In this document: positions 1-8,440 of the stretch, piece after piece
Position numbering within the stretch: the stretch's first letter is position 1
Layout of the letters: each line of letters starts with the position of its first letter
Assembly: GCA_900767825.1 (NCBI GenBank)
Contig: CAAGAN010000005.1
Coordinates: 1 to 15,481 of the forward strand
DNA length: 15,481 nucleotides
Direction: 5' to 3'
From: Bacilli bacterium
Lineage (GTDB): Bacteria; Bacillota_I; Bacilli_A; RFN20; CAG-826
The notes under the pieces: model-generated
Told to the model about the DNA's origin: nothing
Seen by the model: only the letters and a program-made list of their open reading frames with translations
Databases searched by the model: none
Translations under genes and position numbers: made by a program

Positions 1-241
1 ACTATATATAATACAGCGTTAAAAAAATATTTTCAATACTTTTACTTATACTTGTATAAGTAATTTTTAGAAAATATTAATCAATCCCAAACTATATAGT
101 GTTAAATCCTAAAAACGGGGATAGATTAACGATAAAAATATACTTATTCAACAAATGTACTCATTTTTATCGACATATTGATTAAATCGTTAAACTTGAT
201 TTATCTATATAAGGATTAATCGTGTAAAATATATAGTTAAG
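1..241. other. AT-rich non-coding region with small inverted repeats
   Basis: No convincing gene is visible here. The stretch holds a perfect 9-bp inverted repeat with a 4-base loop (42-50/55-63) followed by five T's, a 10-bp palindrome ACTATATAGT (91-100), and a 9-bp inverted repeat CGATAAAAA/TTTTTATCG (130-138/164-172). The hexamer GATTAA occurs at 124, 180 and 214. It presumably carries the promoter of the following HAD gene. TAAAAT at 225-230 could be a -10 box, but no good -35 is seen at normal spacing. Confidence 0.6.
42..68. repeat. 9-bp inverted repeat with T-tract, possible weak terminator or operator
   Basis: TTACTTATA at 42-50 and TATAAGTAA at 55-63 are perfect complements around the loop CTTG, followed by TTTTT at 64-68. 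The stem is almost all A-T, so as a terminator it would be weak. It could end a rightward gene lying before the window, or be a protein-binding palindrome. Confidence 0.35.
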
Positions 242-1054
242 ATGAAAGAAGCAACAGTTAACAAGAAAGACAAAATCAAAATAGTGTTCACTGATATTGA
301 TGGAACATTATTCTCCCATAAGACAAATAGGGTTCCTCCTTCTGCAATCGAAGCTATCGAGAAAATGCAGGAGAACGGGATAAAGGTTTTCTTGTGTTCT
401 GGAAGAAATTACTACTTAATTAGGAAATCTGGCGTTTTAAATCTATTCCATCCAGATGGACTTATAACGATGAATGGCAGTAATGCAATCATCGGAGGAA
501 ATATCATCTATAGATACCCAATCCCACCAACTGTAGTGGATAAAATGATTCTATTCGCGAAAAAGCTTAAATTCGGCTTGACCTTGATTGAAGAAAATGA
601 AGGCCATATCAATATGATTGATGAAAGAGTTATTTCTGCTCATGAAAAATATGGAACAAGGTTCCCTCAACCAAGAACATTCCCTGACCATTACGATAGA
701 ACTGTGTATCAAATGATTGCCTTTTGCGATGAATTTGAAGAATCTTTGATACTTCCTCACCTTGAAGATTGTAAATCTGCTAGATGGGACGAATTTGCCG
801 TTGATATCATGTTAAAAGATTCAGACAAGGCAAAAGGAATATTATCCGTACTTGAATATTATGGATATGAACAAGAAAATGCCTTGACTATTGGTGATGC
901 TTCAAATGACATCGAAATGCTTCTATTCGCAGGGACTTCTGTTGCCATGGGCAATGGAAACGGAGAAGCAAAATCAGTCGCAGATTATGTAACTGATGAT
1001 ATTGATAATGATGGATGGGCTAAGGCAATGGCTCATTTTGGCTTATTAGACTAA
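242..1054 (+). CDS. Cof-type HAD-superfamily phosphatase (HAD-IIB)
   Basis: A 270-residue cytosolic hydrolase of the Cof/YidA type, which removes phosphate from small sugar- or cofactor-like phosphates. The exact substrate cannot be read from sequence. All HAD motifs are present: motif I FTDIDGTL with the nucleophile/acid pair D18 and D20, motif II S53 in LCSGRN, motif III lysine in KAKG near residue 198, and motif IV GDASND at 218-223 with D219, N222 and D223 for magnesium. Residues of about 84-190 form the type-C2 cap that sets specificity. The length is normal for the family. The start at 242 has no good Shine-Dalgarno; AAGGA at 211-215 is about 26 bases away. A candidate -10 box at 225-230 would give an almost leaderless message, so the start is somewhat uncertain. 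The next gene has its own promoter, 55-87 bases downstream. Confidence 0.9.
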   Translation: MKEATVNKKDKIKIVFTDIDGTLFSHKTNRVPPSAIEAIEKMQENGIKVFLCSGRNYYLIRKSGVLNLFHPDGLITMNGSNAIIGGNIIYRYPIPPTVVDKMILFAKKLKFGLTLIEENEGHINMIDERVISAHEKYGTRFPQPRTFPDHYDRTVYQMIAFCDEFEESLILPHLEDCKSARWDEFAVDIMLKDSDKAKGILSVLEYYGYEQENALTIGDASNDIEMLLFAGTSVAMGNGNGEAKSVADYVTDDIDNDGWAKAMAHFGLLD

Positions 1055-1109
1055 ATAATTAAAAATAGACACATTAAAAAGATTTGGATATCGTTAATTT
1101 CTTTTCGCA

Positions 1110-1118
1110 TGCTAAAAT
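1110..1118 (+). promoter_or_regulatory. Extended -10 promoter element before the flavoprotein gene
   Basis: TGCTAAAAT fits an extended -10 box (TGn followed by TAAAAT). No clear -35 lies at 17 bases. Transcription would begin near 1125. That is after the ATG at 1109 and before the ATG at 1142, which has its own ribosome-binding site AAAGGA at 1129-1134. The promoter therefore supports the internal start. Confidence 0.5.
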
Positions 1119-1141
1119 CAGTTCAATTAAAGGACATATTT

Positions 1142-3193
1142 ATGGATAAAGAGTTAGAACCGTTATTTACACCTTGGAGAATTAATAACTGCGAGATTAA
1201 AAACCGCATTGTTATGACTTCTATGGGAGGGACTTCTATTTTTGGATGGATGGAACGTCCCCATTTTGATGAAGAAGCCGCCAAATTCTTATTAGGAAAA
1301 GCCAAAAACAATGTAGGACTTATTCTTCCTGGAATTGCTCCTATCCAAAACCCAATGGGTGGGCAATGGCTATATTCGAACAAAGGAATGTATAAGAAAC
1401 TAAAGAAGTTCATGGATGAAATACATTCATATGGGTCTAAGATGTTTGTCCAACTTACAGCAGGTTTTGGACGTTCGATGGCAGTTAACCAAATGATGGT
1501 TACAATAAATAACAGCAAACCACTTAAATTATTATGCAAACCATTCTTGGATATAGAGAAGATATGTGCCTCTTCTTCCCCTGCCCCGAATAGATGGTCA
1601 GATAAATGTCCAAGCAGGGCTTTGACTATAAAAGAAATCCATAAGATGATAGATGCTTTTGCTCGCATTTCTAAATTATGCAAAGATGCAGGAGTCGATG
1701 GAATTGAAGTCCATGCCGTACATGAAGGATATCTATTAGATCAATTCACCTTGAAATATGTAAATAGAAGGAAAGATGAATACGGTGGTTCATTAGAAAA
1801 TAGATATCGCTTCCCAATCGAGATAGTAAAAGCCATCAAGGAAAAATGTGGCAAAGACTATCCTGTGTCTTTAAGATATTCAATTGTTTCGAAAACTAAG
1901 GGATTTAATAAAGGCGCTCTTCCTCATGAAGAATATAAAGAAGTCGGAAGGGATTTTGAAGAAAGTAAAATAGCTGCCAAGATGCTAGTAGATGCTGGCT
2001 ATGACATGCTTAACTGCGATAATGGAACCTATGATGCTTGGTATTGGGCACATCCTCCAATTTATATGGAAGAGAATTGTAATCTTGAAGATGCAATTGC
2101 TTTAAAGCCATTTGTAAATGTGCCTATCGTAGTTGCAGGAAGAATGGATCCAAAAGTAGCAGCTAAAGCCATCAAGGAAAATAAGATTGACGCCATGGGT
2201 GTTGCCAGACAATTCCTAGCAGATGAAGAATGGGTTACAAAGCTAAAAGAAGGCAAGGAAGAAGATATACGTCCTTGCATATGTTGCCATAGTGGTTGCT
2301 TTACTATGGCCCATTATAAAGGTGTAGCAAATGACCAAACTCTTTCAGATGCCTTACATATGGCTAGATGTGCGATAAATGCCGAAACAATGCAGTCTAA
2401 GATTCATAATATCAAACCTACTAAAGATCCAAAGACAGTTGCTATCATTGGAGGCGGTATCGGAGGAATGGAGACGGCCCGTGTATTAAAATTACGTGGA
2501 CATACCCCTATTATCTATGAAAAAAGCGATCATTTAGGTGGAACATTCATCCCTGCATCTAAAGCTTCTTTTAAAGGAAAACTAAGAGGATTAGAAGCCT
2601 GGTATGAACATGTAGTTAATGAAATGGGAATCGAGATCCACATAAATAACGAAATCAAAGATATTTCTTCTTTAAATGCGGATGCCTATGTAATTGCTAC
2701 AGGTTCTAAACCAAAGCATTTCAACATCGAAGGAAGCGAGAAGGCAATAGATGCTATTGATTATCTAAATGGCAAAGAAGTTGGCGAAACTGTCGCTGTT
2801 ATAGGCGGAGGACTAACCGGCTGTGAAATTGCTTATGAACTTTATTTGCAAGGAAAGAAGCCTCTAATTGTAGAGATGAAAGATGATTTAATCGCACAAA
2901 GAGGAGTATGCTTAGCTAATTCTTCCTATTTAAGGGATTTTTTCAAGTTACATAAGATTCCTACTTATTTAGAAGCCAAATTATCTTCAATCGGCGAAAA
3001 TGAAATCGTAATTGAAAAGAAGGGCGAGAAATCTTTAAAACTACCAGTAGACTCAGTCATTATGTCGATTGGTTATAATCCTGATCCATTAATAAAGAAA
3101 GGCAAGAACACCTATCTAGTTGGCGATTGCCTTGCTGTAGGAAATTTAAGGACTGTTATTTGGAGAGCCTACGAAGTTGCGATGAAAATATAA
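1142..3193 (+). CDS. Old-Yellow-Enzyme/2-enoate-reductase family FMN-FeS-FAD oxidoreductase
   Basis: A 683-residue cytosolic flavoprotein of the family that includes 2,4-dienoyl-CoA reductase, 2-enoate reductase and BaiCD/BaiH. These enzymes pass electrons from NAD(P)H through FAD, a [4Fe-4S] cluster and FMN to reduce an activated C=C bond. The N-terminal TIM barrel (about 1-365) shows the active-site segment HAVHEGYLLDQF (from about 191) and YGGSLENRYRF. Cluster cysteines are C379, C382, C386 and probably C410. The last gap is 23 residues instead of the usual 11 or so. FAD binding is at GGGIGG (437-442), a second nucleotide site is GGGLTG (556-560), and VGDC (660-663) is the C-terminal FAD motif. 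The start was chosen at 1142 because of the good ribosome-binding site AAAGGA at 1129-1134; an in-frame ATG at 1109 lacks one and precedes the likely transcription start. The substrate is unknown. The gene ends 2 bases before the end of the converging rlmH. Confidence 0.88.
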   Translation: MDKELEPLFTPWRINNCEIKNRIVMTSMGGTSIFGWMERPHFDEEAAKFLLGKAKNNVGLILPGIAPIQNPMGGQWLYSNKGMYKKLKKFMDEIHSYGSKMFVQLTAGFGRSMAVNQMMVTINNSKPLKLLCKPFLDIEKICASSSPAPNRWSDKCPSRALTIKEIHKMIDAFARISKLCKDAGVDGIEVHAVHEGYLLDQFTLKYVNRRKDEYGGSLENRYRFPIEIVKAIKEKCGKDYPVSLRYSIVSKTKGFNKGALPHEEYKEVGRDFEESKIAAKMLVDAGYDMLNCDNGTYDAWYWAHPPIYMEENCNLEDAIALKPFVNVPIVVAGRMDPKVAAKAIKENKIDAMGVARQFLADEEWVTKLKEGKEEDIRPCICCHSGCFTMAHYKGVANDQTLSDALHMARCAINAETMQSKIHNIKPTKDPKTVAIIGGGIGGMETARVLKLRGHTPIIYEKSDHLGGTFIPASKASFKGKLRGLEAWYEHVVNEMGIEIHINNEIKDISSLNADAYVIATGSKPKHFNIEGSEKAIDAIDYLNGKEVGETVAVIGGGLTGCEIAYELYLQGKKPLIVEMKDDLIAQRGVCLANSSYLRDFFKLHKIPTYLEAKLSSIGENEIVIEKKGEKSLKLPVDSVIMSIGYNPDPLIKKGKNTYLVGDCLAVGNLRTVIWRAYEVAMKI

Positions 3194-3195
3194 GT

Positions 3196-3675
3196 TTATT
3201 TATGATAAGGCTCATGGTTATTTATCCTAAAAGCCCGATATATTTGTTCTAATAACATTACCCTTGCTAATTGGTGAGGGAATGTTGTCTTCCCAAAACA
3301 AATCGATTCATTCGCCCTCTTTTTAAGTTCGTCTGACAAGCCTAAAGAACCCCCTATAACAAAATTAAGGTTAGAACGCGACGCGACTAACATCTTTTCT
3401 AGGTGGGTAGCAAATTCAATTGAATCATATTGCTTTTGATTTAAATCAAGGCTAACTAGATATGAAGAAGAACTTAATTTAGAAAGGACTTTCTTTCCTT
3501 CTAGGTTTTTTATCTCTTCGATTTCGGCATTAGAAGCATTTTCCTTTATAGGCAAATCTGGCACTTCTATTACCTCTATTTTGATATATGGGTTAATTCT
3601 TTTTATATATTCATTGCAGGCTGCTACCCAATAAGATTCTTTTAATTTGCCAATGCAATAGATAGATATTTTCAC
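3196..3675 (-). CDS. rlmH: 23S rRNA (pseudouridine-1915-N3)-methyltransferase RlmH
   Basis: A SPOUT-class methyltransferase that N3-methylates pseudouridine 1915 in helix 69 of 23S rRNA, using S-adenosylmethionine on assembled 70S ribosomes. The protein is 159 residues, the usual family length. Diagnostic segments are the GGSLGLS cofactor-knot loop (108-114), the TTFPHQLARVMLLEQIYRAF block (130-149) and the terminal YHK. The start is taken as the GTG at 3675 and not the TTG at 3678: GTG gives the typical N-terminus MKISIYCIGK, lies about 6 bases from the ribosome-binding site AGGTGG, and overlaps the walJ stop as GTGA. It is the last gene of the leftward operon, and its stop lies 2 bases from the end of the converging flavoprotein gene. 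No terminator is visible between them. Confidence 0.93.
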   Translation of the reverse strand: MKISIYCIGKLKESYWVAACNEYIKRINPYIKIEVIEVPDLPIKENASNAEIEEIKNLEGKKVLSKLSSSSYLVSLDLNQKQYDSIEFATHLEKMLVASRSNLNFVIGGSLGLSDELKKRANESICFGKTTFPHQLARVMLLEQIYRAFRINNHEPYHK

Positions 3676-4427
3676 CAACTACCACCTTTAACTATTTCTT
3701 TTTGCTTAGTAGGAATAATTTCATATGAATCAAAATCAATATTCTTTTTCTTAAATATCCTTTTGTAAGTAGCTAATGCTTTTTCTTCGCTATTGCAGTC
3801 TTCGCTAATATGTCCTAGATAAATCGCTTTAGTCTTATCTCCAATTAACATACAGGCATACCCAGCTGAAGCTGCATTAAAAAGATGCCCTTTATCAGAA
3901 AGAACCCTATCTATAAGAATCTTACTTCTATTGCTATTTAATTCCATCGAAACATCATGATTTGATTCTAATAGGTAATAGGTTTTATTTTCTAATAAGG
4001 AAAGATTTTTATCGCTAAGATAGCCGGTATCAGTTACATATCCAATAGATTCATCATCGTCTTCAATAATGTAATTTAAAGGATTAGGAGCATCGTGAGA
4101 TACTCCGATTGGAGTAATTCTAATCGAACCAATACTCATGGTCTTATAAGGCTTAATCCTATTATATTTAGTCCCTTTAGGAAAAGTAGATACCCCTGCA
4201 TATAAAGGCAAATCATCCCCCAAGACTTCTAATCCTTTTATATGATCAGAATGGTTATGGGTAATGAATATGGCATTTATATCTGAAATAGAGGCATTAA
4301 AAAGTTTTAATCCTTCATTAATCCTGCGTTTAGGCAACCCATCATCAATCATAATAAGGGTGGAATTAGATTTAATTAAAGTAGCATTGCCTTTGCTACC
4401 TGAGCCGACAAAAACAATAGATAGCAT
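3672..4427 (-). CDS. walJ: WalJ/YycJ-type metallo-beta-lactamase-fold hydrolase
   Basis: A 251-residue member of the YycJ/WalJ family of metallo-beta-lactamase-fold proteins. Some homologues are 5'-3' DNA exonucleases linked to mismatch repair in Gram-positives; the name comes from their place in the walRKHIJ locus. Visible metal-site elements are THNHSDH (56-62), HD at 111-112, DTG at 133-135 and a late LGHISED segment with H206. The N-terminal GSGSKGNATLI stretch (8-18) is typical of the family. The gene starts inside the dnaB stop (TAATG, one-base overlap) and its TGA overlaps the rlmH GTG, so it is translated within a coupled chain. In B. subtilis walJ follows walRKHI; here it directly follows dnaB, and no wal two-component genes are in the window. 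The biochemical activity is inferred from the family. Confidence 0.87.
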   Translation of the reverse strand: MLSIVFVGSGSKGNATLIKSNSTLIMIDDGLPKRRINEGLKLFNASISDINAIFITHNHSDHIKGLEVLGDDLPLYAGVSTFPKGTKYNRIKPYKTMSIGSIRITPIGVSHDAPNPLNYIIEDDDESIGYVTDTGYLSDKNLSLLENKTYYLLESNHDVSMELNSNRSKILIDRVLSDKGHLFNAASAGYACMLIGDKTKAIYLGHISEDCNSEEKALATYKRIFKKKNIDFDSYEIIPTKQKEIVKGGSW

Positions 4428-5887
4428 TAATCTATACCGCGTTCTTTTTCCATTTCGGCCATTTTATTTAGATAATCATCGGAAGGCTCATCAAACCTTG
4501 AGAAATCTCTTTTAAACAAAAGAGTCAATTTATCAGTTGAACCGTTCCTATTTTTCGCGACAAGAATCTTAACATCGGAAAGTGAATTATCTTTCTTTGG
4601 CTGTTTTTCTTCTTGTTCTTCAGGTTGTTTCTTATCTTTTGCCCAACCTTTGCTCTTAACTGATTGGCCCATATTTGTATAGTAGTCTTCTCTATACATA
4701 AGCATGATGATATCAGCATCTTGTTCAATAGAACCAGATTCTCTTAAATTAGCTAAAGATGGTACTTTGCCCTCGTTTTTCTCGGTGTCACGGTTAAGTT
4801 GGGCAAGGCAAATAATAGGAACCCTTAAAGTTCTAGCCAAAGCTTTGATAGATCTAGAAACCAAGGATACTTCTTGTTGTCTTGCATTAAGATTTGAATT
4901 ATCCCCATATGTAATTAACCCAAGATAATCGATAACAATTAAGCCAAGGTTAGGATGTATTTTCTTTAGCCTAGTGGCTTTTGCAACAATTTCACCTAAT
5001 TTAGCATTAGGGGTATCATCAAAAAATAACTCAAGCTTAGATATTTCTTCCATAGCGGAAGCAATCTTTACTCTTTCGTTGCCGTTTATATATCCAGTCT
5101 GGATTTTATCTCCAGTTACATTAGCCCTATTGGAAACTAGACGTTCCATGACCTTTTCAGCAGACATTTCTAGTGAGAAGAAAGCTACAGGTACACGCCC
5201 TTGTATAGCAGCGTTAAAAGCAAAATTCATCCCTAGGGCAGTTTTGCCAACGGAAGGACGTGCAGCAAGGATGATCATGTCTCCTTTTTGCCAGCCATGG
5301 GTCAATTGATTTAGTTTCTTATAGCCTGTATCAACCCCAGTTAAGCCTTTGTTATCGCTAGCAGTAGTCTTGGCTAATTTATCCCTAACTTCATTAGTAA
5401 CTTCAGCAGCCGTCCTCATTCCTTTTACTAGTCGTTTTGAAGCAATCGCACCGACTTCATCATTACTTTTGGCTATAAAATCGCCAATATCAGAAACGCC
5501 TTTTGAATATTGTTCCTGAATATCTTTTACTTTAAGCAATAATTCACGAAGCAAAGATTGTTCATGGACCATGCTGATATAGTAATCGATATTATCAGGA
5601 TTAATTTGAGTCTCCATCAAATCAAATAGATATGTTGAAGAAACAACATTCTCTAAATGAAGAGATACTATTTCGTTATATACAGTTTGTGGGTCAATTG
5701 GTTTAGAAGCCTGACGCAAATTAAATATGGCTTTAAAAACCATTTTATTTCTATTATCGGCATCAGAAAAATCATTCTCCGTTAAGGCGCCTAATGCCAC
5801 TTCTGCTGCATCAGGAGAAATAAGCATGGAACCTAAAACAGAGCGTTCGGCTTCGACGTTTGAAGGTAGTTTGTATGCCTTAGCCAT
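4427..5887 (-). CDS. dnaB: Replicative DNA helicase DnaB
   Basis: The hexameric 5'-3' helicase that unwinds the replication fork and recruits primase (called DnaC in B. subtilis). The 486-residue protein has an N-terminal domain (about 1-105), a linker and a RecA-like motor. The motor shows Walker A ARPSVGKTA (209-217), Walker B LIVIDYLGLI (316-325), the LRESGSIEQDAD segment (381-392) and the arginine-finger region KNRNG (445-449). Between the YREDYY block and that finger lies a charged, probably disordered insert (about 405-437) rich in K, E, Q and P, which partly explains why the protein is longer than the usual 440-455 residues. The ribosome-binding site GAGG lies 7 bases before the ATG, which overlaps the rplI stop by one base (TAATG). 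The rplI-dnaB pairing is widely conserved in Bacilli. Confidence 0.97.
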   Translation of the reverse strand: MAKAYKLPSNVEAERSVLGSMLISPDAAEVALGALTENDFSDADNRNKMVFKAIFNLRQASKPIDPQTVYNEIVSLHLENVVSSTYLFDLMETQINPDNIDYYISMVHEQSLLRELLLKVKDIQEQYSKGVSDIGDFIAKSNDEVGAIASKRLVKGMRTAAEVTNEVRDKLAKTTASDNKGLTGVDTGYKKLNQLTHGWQKGDMIILAARPSVGKTALGMNFAFNAAIQGRVPVAFFSLEMSAEKVMERLVSNRANVTGDKIQTGYINGNERVKIASAMEEISKLELFFDDTPNAKLGEIVAKATRLKKIHPNLGLIVIDYLGLITYGDNSNLNARQQEVSLVSRSIKALARTLRVPIICLAQLNRDTEKNEGKVPSLANLRESGSIEQDADIIMLMYREDYYTNMGQSVKSKGWAKDKKQPEEQEEKQPKKDNSLSDVKILVAKNRNGSTDKLTLLFKRDFSRFDEPSDDYLNKMAEMEKERGID

Positions 5888-6348
5888 TATTTTTCCTCGG
5901 CAATATGGACATTAACAACACCAGTAACGACGCCTTGGCTACCTTTATATAATTCGATTTTTAATCTAGTATAGCCAAGTGCATTTGCAGGATATTTATC
6001 AAGGAATTTACGCTTATCAATCTTAATTCCCCATTGTTTCATCATTCCCTCTTCGATTTCTTTTGGAGAGATGGAACCAAACATACGCCCATCAGAGCCG
6101 ACTTTGGCTTTGAATTCGACGTTTATATGTTCTAGACGCTTAGACAATTCTTCGGCGTCTTTCTTCATTTGGATTTGCCTAGCTTCTTCTTCGGCATTAT
6201 TTTTAGCTAATTCTTTTTGGCTAGAAATAGTAGATGCAACGGCCAAACCCTTAGGAATTAAATAATTGGCCCCATACCCATCAGAAACAACAATGGTATC
6301 GCCCTTCTTACCTAATTTTTTTACATCTGCAAGCAAGATTACTTTCAT
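5887..6348 (-). CDS. rplI: 50S ribosomal protein L9
   Basis: A 153-residue large-subunit protein that binds 23S rRNA through its N-terminal domain and projects a second domain on a long helix. The N-terminal signature GDTIVVSDGYGANYLIPKG (16-34) is clear, except that the usual Arg-Asn is Ala-Asn. A charged connecting helix spans about 42-75. The C-terminal domain starts with KVGSDGRMFGSIS (82-94). The length is close to the family's roughly 150. The ribosome-binding site AGGAGG lies 9 bases upstream, inside the end of gdpP, and start and stop overlap as ATGA. It sits between gdpP and dnaB, as in B. subtilis. Confidence 0.97.
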   Translation of the reverse strand: MKVILLADVKKLGKKGDTIVVSDGYGANYLIPKGLAVASTISSQKELAKNNAEEEARQIQMKKDAEELSKRLEHINVEFKAKVGSDGRMFGSISPKEIEEGMMKQWGIKIDKRKFLDKYPANALGYTRLKIELYKGSQGVVTGVVNVHIAEEK

Positions 6349-8399
6349 GTTCTATTTCCTCCTACATCTGATTTTGCTTCATTTAAATACATATCAAGAA
6401 CATCTAGAAGCTTCCCTTCAACCGAACTTACGGAAGCATTCTGGAACGAGGCTGCCGCCATATCGAAATGGCCTCCACCGCCAAGCTTTTCACATAATAT
6501 CTGTACATTAATCGTGCTATCGCTTCTAGCAGAAATCTTTGTTTCCTTTTCTGTAACTTTTCCTATTACAAAGCAGGCATTGATTCCTTTTAGTCTCATT
6601 ATCTGGTTAGCAACTTTAGCCAAAGTGGATTTTTCAACGATATATTTTTCATCAGCAACGCAATAAACAACGCCTGTATACGGAGTTCTCATTGTAGATA
6701 CTATCTTTGTAATTAGGGCGTATTCTTCATATTCGTCTTTTAGATAATCGTCTGCTAAAGCATTATCGGCCCCATATTCTTTTAATATCTCAGCAGCTTC
6801 AAATGAACGAATACCAGTGGATTTAGATTTGAAGAATCCCGTATCAAGGAACATACCAGATAACATAAGAGTTGCATAAGAAGCTGGTAATTCAATACGT
6901 GGGTTAGCGGTCGCATAATGGATGAATTCCGCTAAGATCTCAGAAGCGCTAGATGCACTTGGGTCAACATAACTTAGTACTGGCTTATCAACAAAGTTTT
7001 CGCCTCTTCTATGGTGGTCGATGACTATGGTCTTTGCCGATTTTTCCAAAGCCTTTTGGCCCATTACCAAGAATGGAACGGAGACGTCACAAACAATCAT
7101 AAGGGTCGTTGGTCTTATCTTTTCTTCTGCATCTTTTGGAGAGATTGTCATCTCTTCTAATTCATCTTTACTAAATGCACCTTGGAAGGCATATCTAGTC
7201 TTCTTTTCGGTTAATTTAGGATCGTAGACAATTTGGCAAGGAATCTTACGTTTTTCAACTTTTTCAACATGTTGGCACATGGCCATGACACCTAAACATG
7301 CACCTAAAGCATCCATATCCATATCAGTATGGCCGGAAACAATGACATTAGAGGAATTCTTTATTAATTCTAATATCGAGTTAGCAACTGAACGGAACTG
7401 GACTCTACCAGTATTTTCAATCGCAGCAGTCTTTCCACCATAGAAACGTAAATCTTCACCATATTTAGAAACAACGGCCTGATCACCACCTCTAGACATT
7501 GAAATATCGATCGCACTAGAAGCCATTTCGTTTAATTTAGTTACGTTAGGGAAATCATGGGCTATGCCAATTGATAAAGTTGGGATGACATTTTGCCCTT
7601 TGCCTAACGCCCTTACTCTTTCTAGGATTGAGAAGCCATCTTGTTCCATTTTCTCTAAAGAAGAGTAGTTACAAACCATGAAATAGGAATCGCTTCTAAA
7701 TCTTCTTAATAAGACTTCATATTCCTTACAGTAATCAAATATTGCCGCCCTTACTTTAGAAACTAAGTCGTTATTATCGTCTTCAGTCTTACCTGCAATA
7801 TCAGAGTAATTATCAAGCATGATAATCCCAATTACAGTTGCCTGCTCTTTTGAATAGGTGAATATTTGTTCATAATCAGTTATGTCTTTGAAAATGAATA
7901 AATGGGCATCGGAAAGATATTTGACTGAATAGTTATGTGAATTTACTTCAATCTTAACCGATGCGTCCCCAGGAACATTTGGTCCGATTAAATCTTTTAA
8001 TTTTGGTTGCCATTCCAAGACATTGACATCTAATAAATCAATGTTCCTATCCCTAAATAAATTGTTATTCCACATGACAAGATAATTCTCATCGGTGACA
8101 ACTAATCCAATTTGGCCAAAGTTATAGGCTTCCTGGACGTCAGACCCAATAATTGAAGCGGCATCTAGGTCTGATTTTTGTCTAATCGAAGATAATCTAA
8201 CTTCCGAGAACCACAAAAAGAGGAAATTCAAGCAAATGGATACGACCAAGGCAATTACCCAATATAATGGGCGCATCGCGGCTTTAAATCCTTTTGGAAC
8301 ATCGTAGTAATACAAAACAACCGCTGTAATAACGATTATTAGTTCAACTAAAATGATGAAAAGCGACTTAATTCTTAATAAACGAATCGAGTCGGACAT
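6345..8399 (-). CDS. gdpP: Cyclic-di-AMP phosphodiesterase GdpP (YybT family)
   Basis: A membrane-anchored phosphodiesterase that hydrolyses c-di-AMP and so affects potassium balance, osmotic stress and cell-wall resistance. With the start at 8399 it has 684 residues. Two membrane helices (about 11-31 and 45-64) are followed by a PAS-like domain (about 90-175) and a degenerate GGDEF domain whose signature is RSDSY (about 235-239). The DHH/DHHA1 catalytic part has HTDMDMD (357-363), D438 in CDVSVP, DHH at 461-463, D519 in FLDTGFF and GGGGH at 640-644. In homologues known to me the CDVSVP segment usually reads DTH or similar; only the Asp is kept here. The ATG at 8399 has a good ribosome-binding site, AAAGGA, 6 bases upstream. 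An in-frame ATG at 8477 would extend the protein by 26 hydrophilic residues, but it coincides with the predicted transcription start. First gene of the coupled operon. Confidence 0.93.
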   Translation of the reverse strand: MSDSIRLLRIKSLFIILVELIIVITAVVLYYYDVPKGFKAAMRPLYWVIALVVSICLNFLFLWFSEVRLSSIRQKSDLDAASIIGSDVQEAYNFGQIGLVVTDENYLVMWNNNLFRDRNIDLLDVNVLEWQPKLKDLIGPNVPGDASVKIEVNSHNYSVKYLSDAHLFIFKDITDYEQIFTYSKEQATVIGIIMLDNYSDIAGKTEDDNNDLVSKVRAAIFDYCKEYEVLLRRFRSDSYFMVCNYSSLEKMEQDGFSILERVRALGKGQNVIPTLSIGIAHDFPNVTKLNEMASSAIDISMSRGGDQAVVSKYGEDLRFYGGKTAAIENTGRVQFRSVANSILELIKNSSNVIVSGHTDMDMDALGACLGVMAMCQHVEKVEKRKIPCQIVYDPKLTEKKTRYAFQGAFSKDELEEMTISPKDAEEKIRPTTLMIVCDVSVPFLVMGQKALEKSAKTIVIDHHRRGENFVDKPVLSYVDPSASSASEILAEFIHYATANPRIELPASYATLMLSGMFLDTGFFKSKSTGIRSFEAAEILKEYGADNALADDYLKDEYEEYALITKIVSTMRTPYTGVVYCVADEKYIVEKSTLAKVANQIMRLKGINACFVIGKVTEKETKISARSDSTINVQILCEKLGGGGHFDMAAASFQNASVSSVEGKLLDVLDMYLNEAKSDVGGNRT

Positions 8400-8440
8400 C
8401 GATAATCCTTTTTTGGATTTTCTCCTTATTAAAGGAGCTT
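8400..8440 (-). promoter_or_regulatory. gdpP leader with competing hairpins over the ribosome-binding site
   Basis: Read on the minus strand, the leader contains CTCCTT-TAAT-AAGGAG, a 6-bp hairpin, and then AATCC-AAAAAA-GGATT, a hairpin that takes in the Shine-Dalgarno. TCCTTT of the first hairpin could instead pair with AAAGGA, the Shine-Dalgarno itself. The stems are short and no effector is apparent, so a regulatory role is only a possibility. Confidence 0.3.

Noticed and set aside
1123..1683. 186-residue minus-strand open frame inside the flavoprotein gene
   Set aside because: It lies wholly antisense to a well-supported enzyme gene, shows no recognisable domain and is a composition shadow.
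3676..3678. TTG start for rlmH
   Set aside because: It gives an atypical MVKIS N-terminus and sits too close to the Shine-Dalgarno; the adjacent GTG fits the family length and spacing better.
4264..6511. Several plus-strand frames of 60-110 residues opposite walJ, dnaB and rplI
   Set aside because: All are antisense to conserved genes, lack ribosome-binding sites and resemble no protein family.
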